This document shows, in pieces, positions 54,418 to 64,000 of a stretch of DNA of 64,000 bases. Numbering within the stretch: the stretch's first letter is position 1; each line of letters begins with the position of its first letter. The notes under the pieces were generated by a model. It saw only the letters and a program-made list of their open reading frames with translations. It did not search any database and had not been told where the DNA came from. The stretch lies in NCBI GenBank assembly GCA_003024785.1, contig PUQB01000114.1, forward strand, positions 1 through 64,000, read 5' to 3'. The position numbers and the translations under genes were made by a program. The DNA comes from Selaginella tamariscina (taxonomy: Eukaryota > Streptophyta > Lycopodiopsida > Selaginellales > Selaginellaceae).

Positions 54418-54720
54418 TGCTCTCTGCTTTTGAAAATGTCAATGTCCTCATTGAAGTCTAACTCCAAGACTAGATAATGTTAAAAAAAATTAACTAGAAC
54501 TAACATATCACTCTATGCAGAATTAGCCAAAAAATTTCATTACCCTCCTTGCATTATGTAAAACTTAAAGACCTTTTGCACATTTACAAAGTTTGTCACC
54601 CAATGCAGACAACATAATGATTAATTTCTTTAATTAACTAAAACTTATATTTGAGGCTTCTAGTTAATGTTGAATGCCGACCCCTATGTTAACAAGAAAT
54701 AAAGCCTTACCTTATTCCTT
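54418..54720 (-). pseudogene. 3' internal sequence of the element owning the split LTR
   Basis: Homologous to 36830-37204 on the other strand (the shared 'TTTGAAAATGTCAA' and 'TTAACTAGAAC/TTAACTGAAAAC' landmarks). The split LTR is therefore a 3' LTR and not a solo one. The rest of that element is missing. Confidence 0.7.
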
Positions 54721-56340
54721 AACTTTTAAGCACACTTAACAACCCTGTCATCAAGCACACAATAAGCAATTTAAGAACATTTCAAATGCTCAACCCAACA
54801 TCTTCACATTTCTTCGATTTTCCAATAGTTCCACATCTCCACATGTTATAGTATTATAGCATCACATTTCTGCCTTCCTCGATGTTTCTCATTACCCCTT
54901 GCGTTAAGGGTCTACTACTACATTATCTTACATCAGACTAAGTATGAGACATTTATTGGAATCAAGCTCTTTTCTGATACAAGAGTATTATTTCTAAAAC
55001 CCTGTTCTTTGTATACATGTCAATTTAGCCAGAGGCGATCCTAAAGGCACACGACTGTACACATGTATATAACAAGGTCATGCCAACCTAAAATTAGTTC
55101 ATCCACTTGGTGTGTCATTAACATAAATTAATTCTCGATGGAATCAAATTCAAGTCAAATATGCAATCATGTGTCATAGCACTACCATTCGTCTTTTGTA
55201 ACCAACTTTATACTCTATCTTAACACCAACCAATTCAAGGGCAGATAAGCTAATGTGGAAACCATGAAGCTCAACCGATATCTAGTGCCTCAACCAGTGA
55301 TTTCTAGATATCACTTGTCTCAACTAAACCATTCTTTTGTATTTATTAAACCAAAAATGTAAACATATGTTTCTAACACTTTTGTTCTAGTAGATCATGT
55401 CATTTACTCCAAAACTATATCAATAAGATCACGGAATCCACAAGTTATTATCTCAAGTTTTTTTATGATTTCATATGAGTTACAATTGTAATTAAATTAA
55501 CTAAATTAGCTAACTTGAACACATAGTGAGTGCTTATAATTATCTAGGGTTTCATGTTATACTTTGTTCAAATAAAGAAGTGGATGACTTAAATGTATTC
55601 ACGCCAATCAAATTTCACTTTATGATAATGAGAGTTTATTGAGTAAACCCACATGTTCTCGTAAATTTTCTTATAAAATATTTCAAAATTAAAGCAACTC
55701 ATCTAAAAAAAATTTTTTTTTAAATGGACATGCTTACTCACTTCCTTAATAATTTGTATCACATACCGTATGAAATGACAATTATTAAATATTTTATTAG
55801 ATGTTCAATTAAATGATAAGCACACATACAATATAACCATTCGATAACAATGTCATGGCCATGTTTTGTATCATAATGTAATTAATGGTGTTCGGGTGTG
55901 ATTCAAAATCAAGGCCTCATTGTCAAAGAAAAGAAGTGTAGATTTAAACAAAATCATATTGAGTTTTTCACAAAACTAGACTGAACTGTGTTTGAACTAT
56001 GCCGGGTAGTTAAACCTTAACTAACCTCTTAAGGTAGAGGTACGATATCAATGGACCTTAAATGTCAAAAAGTCTTTCGATATCTTAAGAAAATTTCTAC
56101 TTAAGTACTGTTTCATTCCACAGCAACAAGATGTCTTATAAATGCACCACTATATGAAATGTGCCTTTAACAAGCACCTATATCAGGAAGTCTTAAATGG
56201 GATAGAAATTATTGTGTAGGTGGATGATTTCAATGTTGCGGTATGCAAAACGTCTCACATAATTAAAACGTGTTTTTTTAAAAAAAAATAAAATAAGTGT
56301 CTATGTGTTGCTTAAAAATCAGAATTAATATCACAAATTT
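54721..56340. other. AT-rich spacer without genes
   Basis: No coding signal found. A possible short RT-like echo at about 56140-56260 (…NGIEIIV.VDDFNVAV) is too weak to call. Confidence 0.5.
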
Positions 56341-56344
56341 TATA

Positions 56345-56437
56345 ATTTTTCAAGACATACCAGACGTGATCTTTGTTCTCCTTCAAGGCTTTGGAAAACA
56401 TTAGGGTATTGTCCTTGTAAATGATCATGTGCATTAT
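56345..56437 (-). pseudogene. Gypsy RT active-site scrap
   Basis: The - strand reads MIIYKDNTLMFSKALKENKD followed by HVWYVLK, clearly derived from the '.[21 protein letters not shown]' block. Catalytic LDD has become KDN. No neighbouring RT motifs remain. Confidence 0.75.
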
Positions 56438-57660
56438 ATATTACTTTATGTATGATTTTGTATTATGTATATGCATACACACACACACGTGTGTGTGTGT
56501 GTTTGTACATATACATACAGTTGCATAACACAACAATGTGTATGTATAAATCTTACTGATTGTTCAAGAGGGCTAAGAGGGGAGCGAAAACCGAAGGGAG
56601 AAGAAACCATTATTTCTGTGTAGTTTAGTGATTGTATTATTACAATATTGTGTATTTATGTTTGAGATTTGTTTTTTTAATTTGTTTCTTATATCATATT
56701 TGTATATGTCTAAGTATAATAATTATTTAAAGTATACTAAATTATGTGAAGAAATCTAATTAAGATTCTTGTGATCAAATAGGAGGGCAGCTACATTACT
56801 ATCATTATTATCCTTGCGGTTGTTGACCACAGCATCAGGACTAAACACATTACGGTTCAGACCGTCGGATTGCTTCTCTAAGGCCGAGTAGGAACTTCAC
56901 CAACAGTAAGCTACATGTGGAGATGGTGCTGCACACTCTGGGACCGGTCTCATCTTAGGATATGACTGTGAATCAAACACTGTTACATTTGTTGCTGCAA
57001 CAAAGACATAGTTGGGATGAGAAGCTTTTTTCTCAAGAGGACATCCAGGAATGCTTGATAGCAGGATATACCTCTATTTGGGACACATCCCAGGTGTTTA
57101 GTTTAGTAAGAGCTGGTGTTATAATGAGTGACATTATATTAGAGGCATTTGTCACGGTAATTACTGTACTGGGGTAACTACTTTGGCTATACCGACACTT
57201 AAGCCCGTGGTGTAAAGTCAAATAAATATCTCTATGGATCATAGGACTCTTTTTTCAGTTGGTTAGAAGGATTTTTATATGACCATTTTCTTATTTTTAC
57301 TGTACTTATGTGTGTGGCTTCAAATAATGCACTACAACAATATGTTCTGAAATTTACATGACCATTTAAAATAATACAGAACCTTATCAATCTTAATTCA
57401 GACCGATTTAAAAAGAATGATTCGATAGAAAACCGTCATTGTCATTGTCTACCATCGAATCTGAGCCACACATCATGATAAATTTACTTACAAATCAATC
57501 GATGAAAAAAAAGCACATGTTTTCCGTATAGCAATCGTTTTTCAATCAAATAATTATAACTTCTAAACAACTATATACAGGTGTTGCAGAACACAGATTT
57601 ATTCATCTGTTTTATTTCTCATCACAGGAGCACTCTGTCCCCCATTAGAATGTGGAGAGA
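56438..57660. other. Spacer with a microsatellite and an unsupported ORF
   Basis: Includes ACACACACACACGTGTGTGTG (self-complementary, about 56477-56501). A + strand frame at 56962-57177 has no recognised domain. The copia 3' LTR is expected at the right end of this stretch, but I could not define its borders. Confidence 0.4.
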
Positions 57661-57966
57661 TCATCTACCTCTCCCCTGCCTACGTGGTGGAGCCACGTGG
57701 AAGAGCCATGCTAGAGGAGTTACAAGCTTGATGTAACCGTCTTCAGTCTTCTCACAAACCAGGTGGTGTACCACCTCAATGTGCTTCATCTGAGAGTGGA
57801 AGCAAGGATTTTTGGAGATTGCTAGGCTCCCCAAATTATCAGTGTAGATTATAGTTGCGTCCTCCCGCGTGAAGCCAAGGTCCGCAACTAACATGCGAAG
57901 CCAAATGGCTTCCTTGGTGGCTGCTGAGGCAGCCATGTATTCAGCCTCCATGCTAGAGGTCGCCAC
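57661..57966 (-). pseudogene. Copia RNase H C-terminus
   Basis: MATSSMEAEYMAASAATKEA (normally '.stAEaEY.A...a..Ea.W'), then TIIYTDNLGSLAISKNP and the diagnostic MKHIEVVHHLVCEK (usually KHIdv.yHfire). The catalytic Glu and the Asp of TDN are present. The frame joins the upstream RT/RNase H frame after a shift near 57960. Confidence 0.85.
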
Positions 57967-59059
57967 TGTGGATTGGTGCTTGCTGCTCCATCAAGTTGCA
58001 GCACTACCCATGCCAAATGAGTAGCATGTGGTGGAACGCCTATTGTCTGGATCACCTGCCTAGTCAGCATCATAGTATCCCACGAGAGTGGGCTGGACCC
58101 TTCATAGCAGAGGCCGTAGTCGAGGGTGCCTTGGAGGTAGCAAAAAGTCCACTTCATAGCTGCCCAATGTGCCATGCCAGGATTATCAAGGAATTTGCTG
58201 ACCTGGCTGACGGTGTAGGCAATGTGGGGTATGGTGCAAATCATGGGGAACATCAGGCTTCGCATTGTGCTCTTGTAAGGAATGTTCATCATTGCTGCTT
58301 TCTCAACATCAATGCTTGGGCATTGCTCCATTGATAGCTTCAGATGTGTGTCCATGGGAGTTGCCACCGGATGGCAACTCTCCATGCCATACTTGCGAAG
58401 AATGTCTCGCAAGTACTTACCTTGGTGTAAATGAATTAGCTTCTTGTCTCGGTCACGACCAATCTGGATGCCGAGGCAGTATTGGGCCTCACCAAGGTCC
58501 TTCATCATAAAGTGGCTGGCGAGAACCTCCTTGCGAATGGAAGTAGTCGGTTGTTCTTGTTGCTGATGATCAGAAGGTTGTCAACGTACATTGCTATGAA
58601 ATGAAGTCAACTCCCACTCGCCAAATGTACACATTGTGGTTGGCATTGCTCCTAGAGAAGCCAGCTTGAAAGGAGGAACTTGTCTAGTCGAGTGTATCAT
58701 GCACGTGGGCTTTGTTTCAACCCGTACAGTGACTTCTTGAGCTTGCATACAACGCTCTCATGTCCATGAACTTGAAAACCTTCAGGCTGCTCCATGTAAA
58801 TCTCCACTTCCAACTCCCTATAAAGGAAAGCTGTTTTTACGTACATTTGGTGGATTTTGTAATCCCCAACTGTCGCTAGTGAGAAGAGTAGACATAGGCT
58901 GGTCATCTTTACCACGGGAGCAAATGTCTTTGTGAAGTCAACGCCAGGAACTTGTGCACATCCCTTGGCCACAAGCCTAGCTTTATACCTGGCAATGATG
59001 CCATCAGCATGAAGCTTGAGTGTGAACACCCACATGCTCTTGATTAGCTTGTGGTCCAT
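57888..59059 (-). pseudogene. Copia reverse transcriptase
   Basis: The first block (59059-58697) has WVFTLKLHADGIIARYKARL, VAKGCAQVPGVDFTKTFAPV and VVCKLKKSLYGLKQSPRA. A gap of about 190 bp in other frames contains the active site, which reads YVDN at about 58583 instead of YVDD. The second block (58508-57888) has MMKDLGEAQYCLGIQIGRD, …YLRDILRKYGMESCHPVATP and AYTVSQVSKFLDNPGMAHW. The YVDN change and the shifts make it inactive. Confidence 0.85.
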
Positions 59060-60240
59060 TAGAACTCCTCTGGTGCCACCAGGTCATAGGTCTTGTTCTC
59101 AACCAAGGATCCAAGCTCCTCCAAGCATGTTGCATGCCAATGCTCTGCATCTGGTGATGCTTGTGGCTCTCTCAAGTTGGAGGGCACTCTATGCACAACT
59201 TGTGCCTGTAGGAGCATGGTCATGATGAGTCGTGCGAGCTGGTCGCATGCGAGGTGGAGGGGGTGCCTTGCTGTGCTGACAAGTCGTTGGCCTTGTACTA
59301 ACTGCGTTTAGGGTTGTGCCAGGTGGGGAAGCTTGAGCTGCAAGGTTTGTTGTAGAAGCGCCATGTGCTGAAGTTGGTGCAGCGTCAATGCCATGGGAAG
59401 CTATTGGAGGCTGGTGACTCAAACTCCCACTGGTTGGTTGCACTTGGAGTAGGATTTCCACGCCTTTTGGAGCTGAGTCCAATGGCAAGGTTTCAATTGA
59501 GCGTGAGTACTCACCAAGTCCAGAGTTGGAAGAAGCTCCATGAATTGTTGAGGAGTCTTGATGGTAGCTGAGCAGGGGCGTTTGTTGAAGACCACATCCT
59601 TGCTCAAAATCGGTTTCCTGGCAATAGGATCATATCGCTTGTAGGCTTTCCTATCTATGCAGTAGCCCAAAAAACACACCGGATGCTCCTAGCATCAAGC
59701 TTTTTGAGTGATGAGTCATCATTGGCGTGGACATAGGCCTCACAGCCAAAGATCTTTAGTCCTGCTACAGATGGCATCCTACCAGTCCAGGCTTCATGTG
59801 GTGTCATCCCTTTCAACGCTGAGGTTGGTAGGCGATTTTGCAGGAAGTTGGCGGTGTGTATTGCTTCTGCCCAGAACATTTGTGGGAGTTGGCTTGTCTA
59901 GAGCATGCTCTGTGCACTCTCCATCAACGTCCTATTCTTCCTCTCTATCACGCCGTTTTTTGTGGTGAGTTGGTCGCTATCAGCTCCCGTGCAATGCCAG
60001 CTGACTTGCAGAATTGGTAAAAGGCATTGGAGGTGTACTTGCCACCACCATCAGAGCATAGGCATCTCAGCGTATGACCAGTCTGGGTGCTACCCAGTGT
60101 GTAGTACAACCGCATGTAATCTAGGGCTTGTGATTTTTCTCAAAGGAAATACACGGTACAATAGCAACTAAAGTCGTCCACAAAGGTCATGAAGTAGCAA
60201 GTGCCAGTGTAGGACTGAGTTTGCATCGGCCACAGAGGTC
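59060..60240 (-). pseudogene. Copia integrase core and C-terminus
   Basis: Several frames are needed. The zinc module ends in the protease/integrase frame (CRGCQLRKMPHQAFP), followed by RVFELMHTDLCG (first Asp). The middle at about 60150-60000 encodes a …LRCLCSDGGG(K)YTS-like second Asp. FWAEAIHTANFLQNRLPTSA and GMTPHEAWTGRMPS (59879-59750) mark the post-catalytic region, then KIFGCEAYVH. A Ser/Thr/Pro-rich linker to RT occupies 59490-59190. Confidence 0.75.
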
Positions 60241-61017
60241 TGTGTGCATGAGCTCAAACACTCTAGTCGCCCTGGTTGCTCCGCTGTAGGGAAAAGCTTG
60301 GTGAGGCATCTTCCTGAGCTGGCATCCCCTACAAAACAATAGTTCCCCAGTTGGGGGAATTGTTAGTCCTTCTACCATCTGTTCTCGTACCAACTGAGCA
60401 ATCCGTGAGGTCGCAGTATGGCCAAAACGTTGGTGCCACAACTCTAGCTCCTCAGTATGACCTTGAGTAACCAGAGCTTGCGGTCTAGGGGAAGTTGGGT
60501 CGAGCTCCATCTCTAGCTTATACAAGCTCCCACTACCATCATGATGTGCGTGCAGTGCTAGTGCACATCCTGTCTGGGGTGTGAAGGAGATGCGAGTGTC
60601 ATCACCATGGAAGGTGCAGCTAGCATTGCAAAGCTGCCCAAGTGCTAACAGGTTGGCCTGGAGTTCAGGGACATAGAGCACGTCCTTAATCTGCACCTGG
60701 TGTCCACTCAGCAAGGTAAGACGAATTGTCCCAAATCCTAGTATGGGAAGAGAGCGTCCATCTCCCACTAGCACATGTTGTCTAGGTAAAGTTGCTTCAA
60801 AGATCATGTACCAGCTACAGGTGTTCGTAATGTTGTGTGCTGTCAAGTCCACATAGAAGGTGTGGGGGTTCTTCACCACCACAAATGTATGGACCATGTA
60901 CATTGCTACATCACCAACAAGAAGAGCCTTGCTACGCGGGCCAAGTTTGAGTTCCGGGTGTTTAACCCAGCACTTTGTTTCCTCGTGGCCTTTCTTCTTG
61001 TAGTGAGAACACTTCAC
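60187..61017 (-). CDS. Copia nucleocapsid end, protease and integrase zinc module
   Basis: A 276-codon open frame. The nucleocapsid knuckle CSHYKKKGHEETKC has Tyr in place of the second Cys. The protease active site, normally D-(S/T)-G-A, reads VDLTAH at about 60849, so it would be dead. LPILGFGTIRL and VLYVPELQANLLALGQL are the usual post-active-site blocks. The GAG_pre-integrase module ELWHQRFGHTATSRI and CRGCQLRKMPHQAF close the frame. It continues gag (61680-61033) after a shift near 61030. Confidence 0.8.
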   Translation of the reverse strand: MKCSHYKKKGHEETKCWVKHPELKLGPRSKALLVGDVAMYMVHTFVVVKNPHTFYVDLTAHNITNTCSWYMIFEATLPRQHVLVGDGRSLPILGFGTIRLTLLSGHQVQIKDVLYVPELQANLLALGQLCNASCTFHGDDTRISFTPQTGCALALHAHHDGSGSLYKLEMELDPTSPRPQALVTQGHTEELELWHQRFGHTATSRIAQLVREQMVEGLTIPPTGELLFCRGCQLRKMPHQAFPYSGATRATRVFELMHTDLCGRCKLSPTLALATS

Positions 61018-61032
61018 CTTGGGCTTGAATTT

Positions 61033-61680
61033 TCACCTTGGTGAGCTAGATGAGCTGGTGTCCTCATTCTGTTTCCCCTTGTGCATTGCCGTGAAGAGGG
61101 CAGTGCTTAGCTGATGCTCTGTGTTCTTTCGCCGGGTATCAAGGTCTTGCAATACTGCTTGGACCTCAGCCAACTTGAGTGGAGTAGTTTGGCAACCTAG
61201 GGTGGAGACGAGTGGGTCGTACGAGGGGGGAAGTGAGCACAGGATGTACTCGCCCTCCTCAACCTTGTCTGTAGTAGCTCCCACTCCCTGGAGGGCGTCC
61301 AGTATGGCTCTTACCTTGCCGACATGATCAAGGAGAGAGTCTCCCTCAGTCATAACGGTGTTGAACAGCTTCCGCTTGAGGTAAATGTGGTTGCTTGCTC
61401 GTGGAGCCTCGTACATTGCCTTGAGGGATGTCCAGACTTCGGTAGCACTTTTCCAGTGCACCACTATCTGGAACTCGCGTTGCTCGAGGGCTTTGAATAG
61501 TTTGCCCTTGGCTTTGCGGTCCTTCTTCTCCCATGCAACTACATCAACAGCAAGAGTCGTGGGCTTGGGTTTGATGCTAGACATGATCTCCCAAAGCTCC
61601 AAGTCTTCTAGGTAGAGTTCCATCTTCACCCTCCAAAGGTAAAACTCTTGGCCGATGAATTTGGGTGGTGGCGCATCCAT
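61033..61680 (-). CDS. Copia gag (capsid)
   Basis: A 215-codon frame starting MDAPPPKFIGQEFYLWRVKM, the UBN2/Retrotran_gag_2 pattern with the 'F.G..Y..W…M' entry. AVDVVAWEKKDRKAKGKLFK, SATEVWTSLKAMYEAPR and YILCSLPPSYDPLVSTLGCQ match capsid motifs in order. The frame ends in a Ser-rich stretch before the nucleocapsid. The start fits family length. It forms the particle shell. Confidence 0.85.
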   Translation of the reverse strand: MDAPPPKFIGQEFYLWRVKMELYLEDLELWEIMSSIKPKPTTLAVDVVAWEKKDRKAKGKLFKALEQREFQIVVHWKSATEVWTSLKAMYEAPRASNHIYLKRKLFNTVMTEGDSLLDHVGKVRAILDALQGVGATTDKVEEGEYILCSLPPSYDPLVSTLGCQTTPLKLAEVQAVLQDLDTRRKNTEHQLSTALFTAMHKGKQNEDTSSSSSPR

Positions 61681-61699
61681 AACAACAATCTACTGCACT

Positions 61700-61890
61700 G
61701 TCGCCATTTTGTTGCATTGTTGGAGTGGGGTGGTTGGGAGGGTTCCAAGTGATTCAGGGGGAGACCAAGGCGGGTCTCAGCGAAAAGGAGGCTTCGTATT
61801 ATTCTAGTATATTCGCAGATATTCCAGGTATATTCTAGCATATTCTAGAATATTCACAAGAATATTCTAGAATATATAAGTTTTTTTAAT
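61700..61890. repeat. ATATTCTAG repeats
   Basis: Six to seven copies of 'ATATTC(T/C)AG' or close variants lie at about 61795-61880, ending in TATATAAG. This may be the decayed promoter end of the copia 5' LTR. Confidence 0.5.
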
Positions 61891-62016
61891 ATGCCGACTG
61901 GCTTAATATTTGCCGACCAACAAATAAATCATTTAGATTTTTAGAATTTTTTTTGAATACTTTATAAAAAAATTCAATAAATTACTATTCAAACAAAGCA
62001 TTTTTATGTAAACCAT

Positions 62017-64000
62017 TTATCCTTGTAGCATCGGCGGGTCATGAACTCTACTGCAATTCACTAGTAAACGGTGGACCTCCATCTCACTGAGCGATCGCCT
62101 TTGTAGAAAATATGTGATGTCCGGGTTCAAGCCAAGCACACGGATGTAGACGAAGTACATGTGTACACATGGGCTCCAACTTTTGTTCTTCTGAAAGGTA
62201 AAACAACTGCATGTAGGATAAGTACTAATAGTCACCTTTGTAAAGTCATTTCCTGCTGACACAACGAAAGCCTACTTCCGTCCTCTAATTGTCACTTCAA
62301 CATTTCTCACACGACCTAAAAACGTCTTGGCCTTGTGAAAATTCTTCTCTTGTTCCTTAGACATTTTTGTTGGAGTCCGAACCATGCGTCCTTCGAAAGG
62401 TGGAATTGTTGTAGATCCAGCTCCACGTGGTGGCGATGGTGTTTTGTCCTTCTGACCCTCTTCTACTCTTCTTGCCGTCCCCTGTAAACCTTCTAAAACA
62501 AAGCCTGCATCCTATAGTTCTCTGACCTCCTCACTTGTCAGCTTCGTTTCCTTGAGCACAGGCCAAACCGTTGGTGGTGTTGGAATTCTTGACTGAAGAA
62601 TTTTTATGTTTGGCTGCGTGAAACACCCTGAATCTTTTGGCAAAACCACATCATCTGTTGTACATACGCCTCATTCCCCAAGGCATCACTATACATTCGT
62701 TTTCCATAGAATCCTGGTGCTGGCACTCTGCTTGGATAATCGATTGGTTTTCCACACAAAGCAGTTCCTTCCTGATTCATCCCCAAACACTTAACCTTAC
62801 TGGATGCTCCGATTCGTCTGATGGCCCACTCTATTTGTGCAATCTCTCTCTCCAAAACCTCTTCGAACCTTAACCTCTTTCTCATGTTGTTTTGGACCAC
62901 CCGCTCTGTGTACTCTACATCATGTCTGTGTGAATGTCGAGCATCAGACTGTTTTGTTCCTGTGATTGTTCTTCTAACAATTTGCACTCAAACATTAGTG
63001 GTACTTGTGAACTCCGAGCTGGTCAAGTGTTCCTCGTCTTCCACCAAATTGATAATTGTTGATGGAGATACACTTTTCCCCTCAGAAAGTTTGCGTTGCA
63101 CTTGTTTCAACAGAGTTTCCTTCGAAGGACCTGACCCTGTATACCTCCCTTCTATTGCCGCTTTCACCTTGCACTCTACATAACTGCATCGGTGAGGTCT
63201 AACATTGTCGCCTCCAGCAGTGGTACTCTTTTGGCCAATCTTGCTCTTCTTGCTCTCGCGTGAATCACTTTAGCATTGTTTGTAGTTGGAATGCTTGCGA
63301 GTCCTTCTTTTGTCATGTTTCCCAGTTCCGCCATGGAAATGTGGTTCTCATGCTTGATCCACCAAGACAGCCATGTCTTTAAAGCACGAATGTTTGACGC
63401 TTGTCCTTCCCAAAAGGACTCGAGAATTGCTAGTTGTTCTTTCTTAGATTGTTCATTTAGTGCTACAGGCCAGGCATGAGCAAGCTTCATGTGTTCTTCG
63501 CGATGTTTTTCTGCGATTCATTTCTTTGTCACTGACGCACGGATTGCATAAAGTGAAATAGACAGCTTCTTTCCCTCCCTTTCATCTTTTCTCCATTGTT
63601 GAATACTTGGCGCAAGGCTATCCATATCGCTCCAGCCTCATTCGACATGAAACCAGCAAAGTTGACATTCTCCAAACCCTGTTTCTTACAAACCTCTAGC
63701 ATTGTGTTTCAAGAACTTCAGCACTGCAACATTATCTTCGTGGCACATATCTGCGTAAGCTATAGTCACCATGGATCTGACACTATAAGAGAGCATTAAA
63801 TAATAAAGATTAGAAAGTGTTATGAAAGAGTTACCTACAACTTACAATGGGTCATAAAGGTGTATTCCAATTGTCGCCCAGTCTGGTATACGGTGCGTGT
63901 GGTCCAGAACAACCCATTGATCATGAAGGTCTCCTCCACTTTGACACCTTCTGATGTAGTCAACTCCTGAACCCGGTCCCTCAACTGTCATTTTGAAGAT
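62017..64000 (-). pseudogene. MULE-like transposase with SWIM zinc finger, runs off the window
   Basis: Read right to left on the - strand. At 63990-63845 a piece contains VVLDHTHRIPDWATIGIHLY and an exon end with GTAAGT. After an intron of about 65-70 nt come SMVTIAYADMCHED, then AGFMSNEAGAIWIALRQVFN (about 63670-63600) and CLFHF. This resembles the 'D....., F..D...A......f......C.fH' core of MULE-type transposases. ALKTWLSWWIKHENHISMAE (63375 region) and a Cys-containing segment VKCLGMNQEGTALCGKPIDY (62780 region) follow. The C-terminal SWIM finger TCSCFTFQKNKSWSPCVHMY (62200 region) has the CxCx(n)CxH layout typical of MuDR-like and FAR1 proteins. Frame breaks at about 63695, 63520, 63180, 62610 and 62270. 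FAR1-like host genes are the alternative. Confidence 0.55.

Larger units (their letters stand above)
57661..61690 (-). mobile_element. Ty1/copia retrotransposon, LTRs not delimited
   Basis: The - strand domain order gag, protease, integrase, RT, RNase H is the copia order (integrase before RT). Each domain is recognisable but frameshifted. The start codon of gag is at 61680. No terminal TG…CA pair or tRNA-iMet primer site was found next to it, so the LTRs are decayed or lost. Confidence 0.85.

Noticed and set aside
56140-56260. RT-like reading with VDD on the + strand
   Set aside because: Only a few residues match, there is a stop next to the motif, and there are no neighbouring RT blocks.
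57329-57345. CACTACAACAAT as a CACTA terminal repeat
   Set aside because: No inverted partner at a plausible distance and no 3-bp target duplication; a similar string also occurs at 42783 by chance.

Overview
The window is nuclear DNA of a land plant. It has GT-AG introns, plant-type pentatricopeptide repeat (PPR) exons, Ty3/gypsy retrotransposons of two plant lineages (chromodomain-bearing chromoviruses and Athila/Tat-like elements), a Ty1/copia element, and relics of CACTA-like and MULE-like DNA transposons. No bacterial, organellar, rRNA or tRNA gene is evident. PPR exons split by short introns would suit a non-seed plant (bryophyte, lycophyte or fern) better than an angiosperm, but this is a weak inference and I do not assign a species. 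Almost every coding stretch is broken by frameshifts or stops, so this is an old, repeat-dominated, probably heterochromatic region.

Layout. 0.9-3.8 kb: decayed tnp2-like (CACTA-type) transposase on the + strand. 3.8-6.8 kb: AT-rich spacer. 6.8-7.5 kb: copy A of an unrecognised repeated gene family ('family X'). 7.5-14.85 kb: Athila/Tat-like gypsy element on the - strand, with 3' LTR, polypurine tract, an extra 3' ORF region, integrase, RNase H, RT, protease and gag zinc knuckles. 14.85-16.08 kb: 3' end of a + strand chromovirus with a reiterated chromodomain tail and its LTR. 16.08-19.84 kb: a second, older Athila/Tat-like copy (gag plus LTR) split by a 1.64-kb solo LTR with a perfect 5-bp target duplication. 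20-24 kb: AT-rich DNA, an RT scrap, then a multi-exon PPR locus that breaks off into family X DNA. 24-27.7 kb: family X copies in opposed orientations. 29-31.7 kb: duplicated spacer and a decayed Athila/Tat-like integrase. 32.4-38.2 kb: a chimeric gypsy block with an RNase H ORF, gag, a tRNA-Met primer-binding site inside tandem repeats, RT, integrase, chromodomain and 3' LTR. 38.2-41.3 kb: AT-rich tandem repeats, a 56-nt alternating pyrimidine-purine tract and an array of about 15 GGGATTAATCCC-type palindromes. 41.6-46 kb: broken ORFs including a possible beta-class DNA methyltransferase relic. 46.4-54.7 kb: an LTR of the same family as the solo LTR, split by a complete 6.3-kb chromovirus. 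54.7-57.6 kb: AT-rich spacer with an RT scrap. 57.7-61.7 kb: copia element, - strand. 62-64 kb: MULE-like transposase with a SWIM zinc finger, - strand, running off the window.

How it fits together. The layering can be read in order: family X and PPR sequence were present first, Athila/Tat-like elements landed in them (one exactly at a family X intron/exon border), and chromoviruses then landed in the gypsy elements and their LTRs. The most unusual observations are the palindrome array at 40.5-41.1 kb, the amplification of the chromodomain C-terminus in two separate copies of one chromovirus family, the RNase H ORF directly upstream of gag, and the methyltransferase-like relic.
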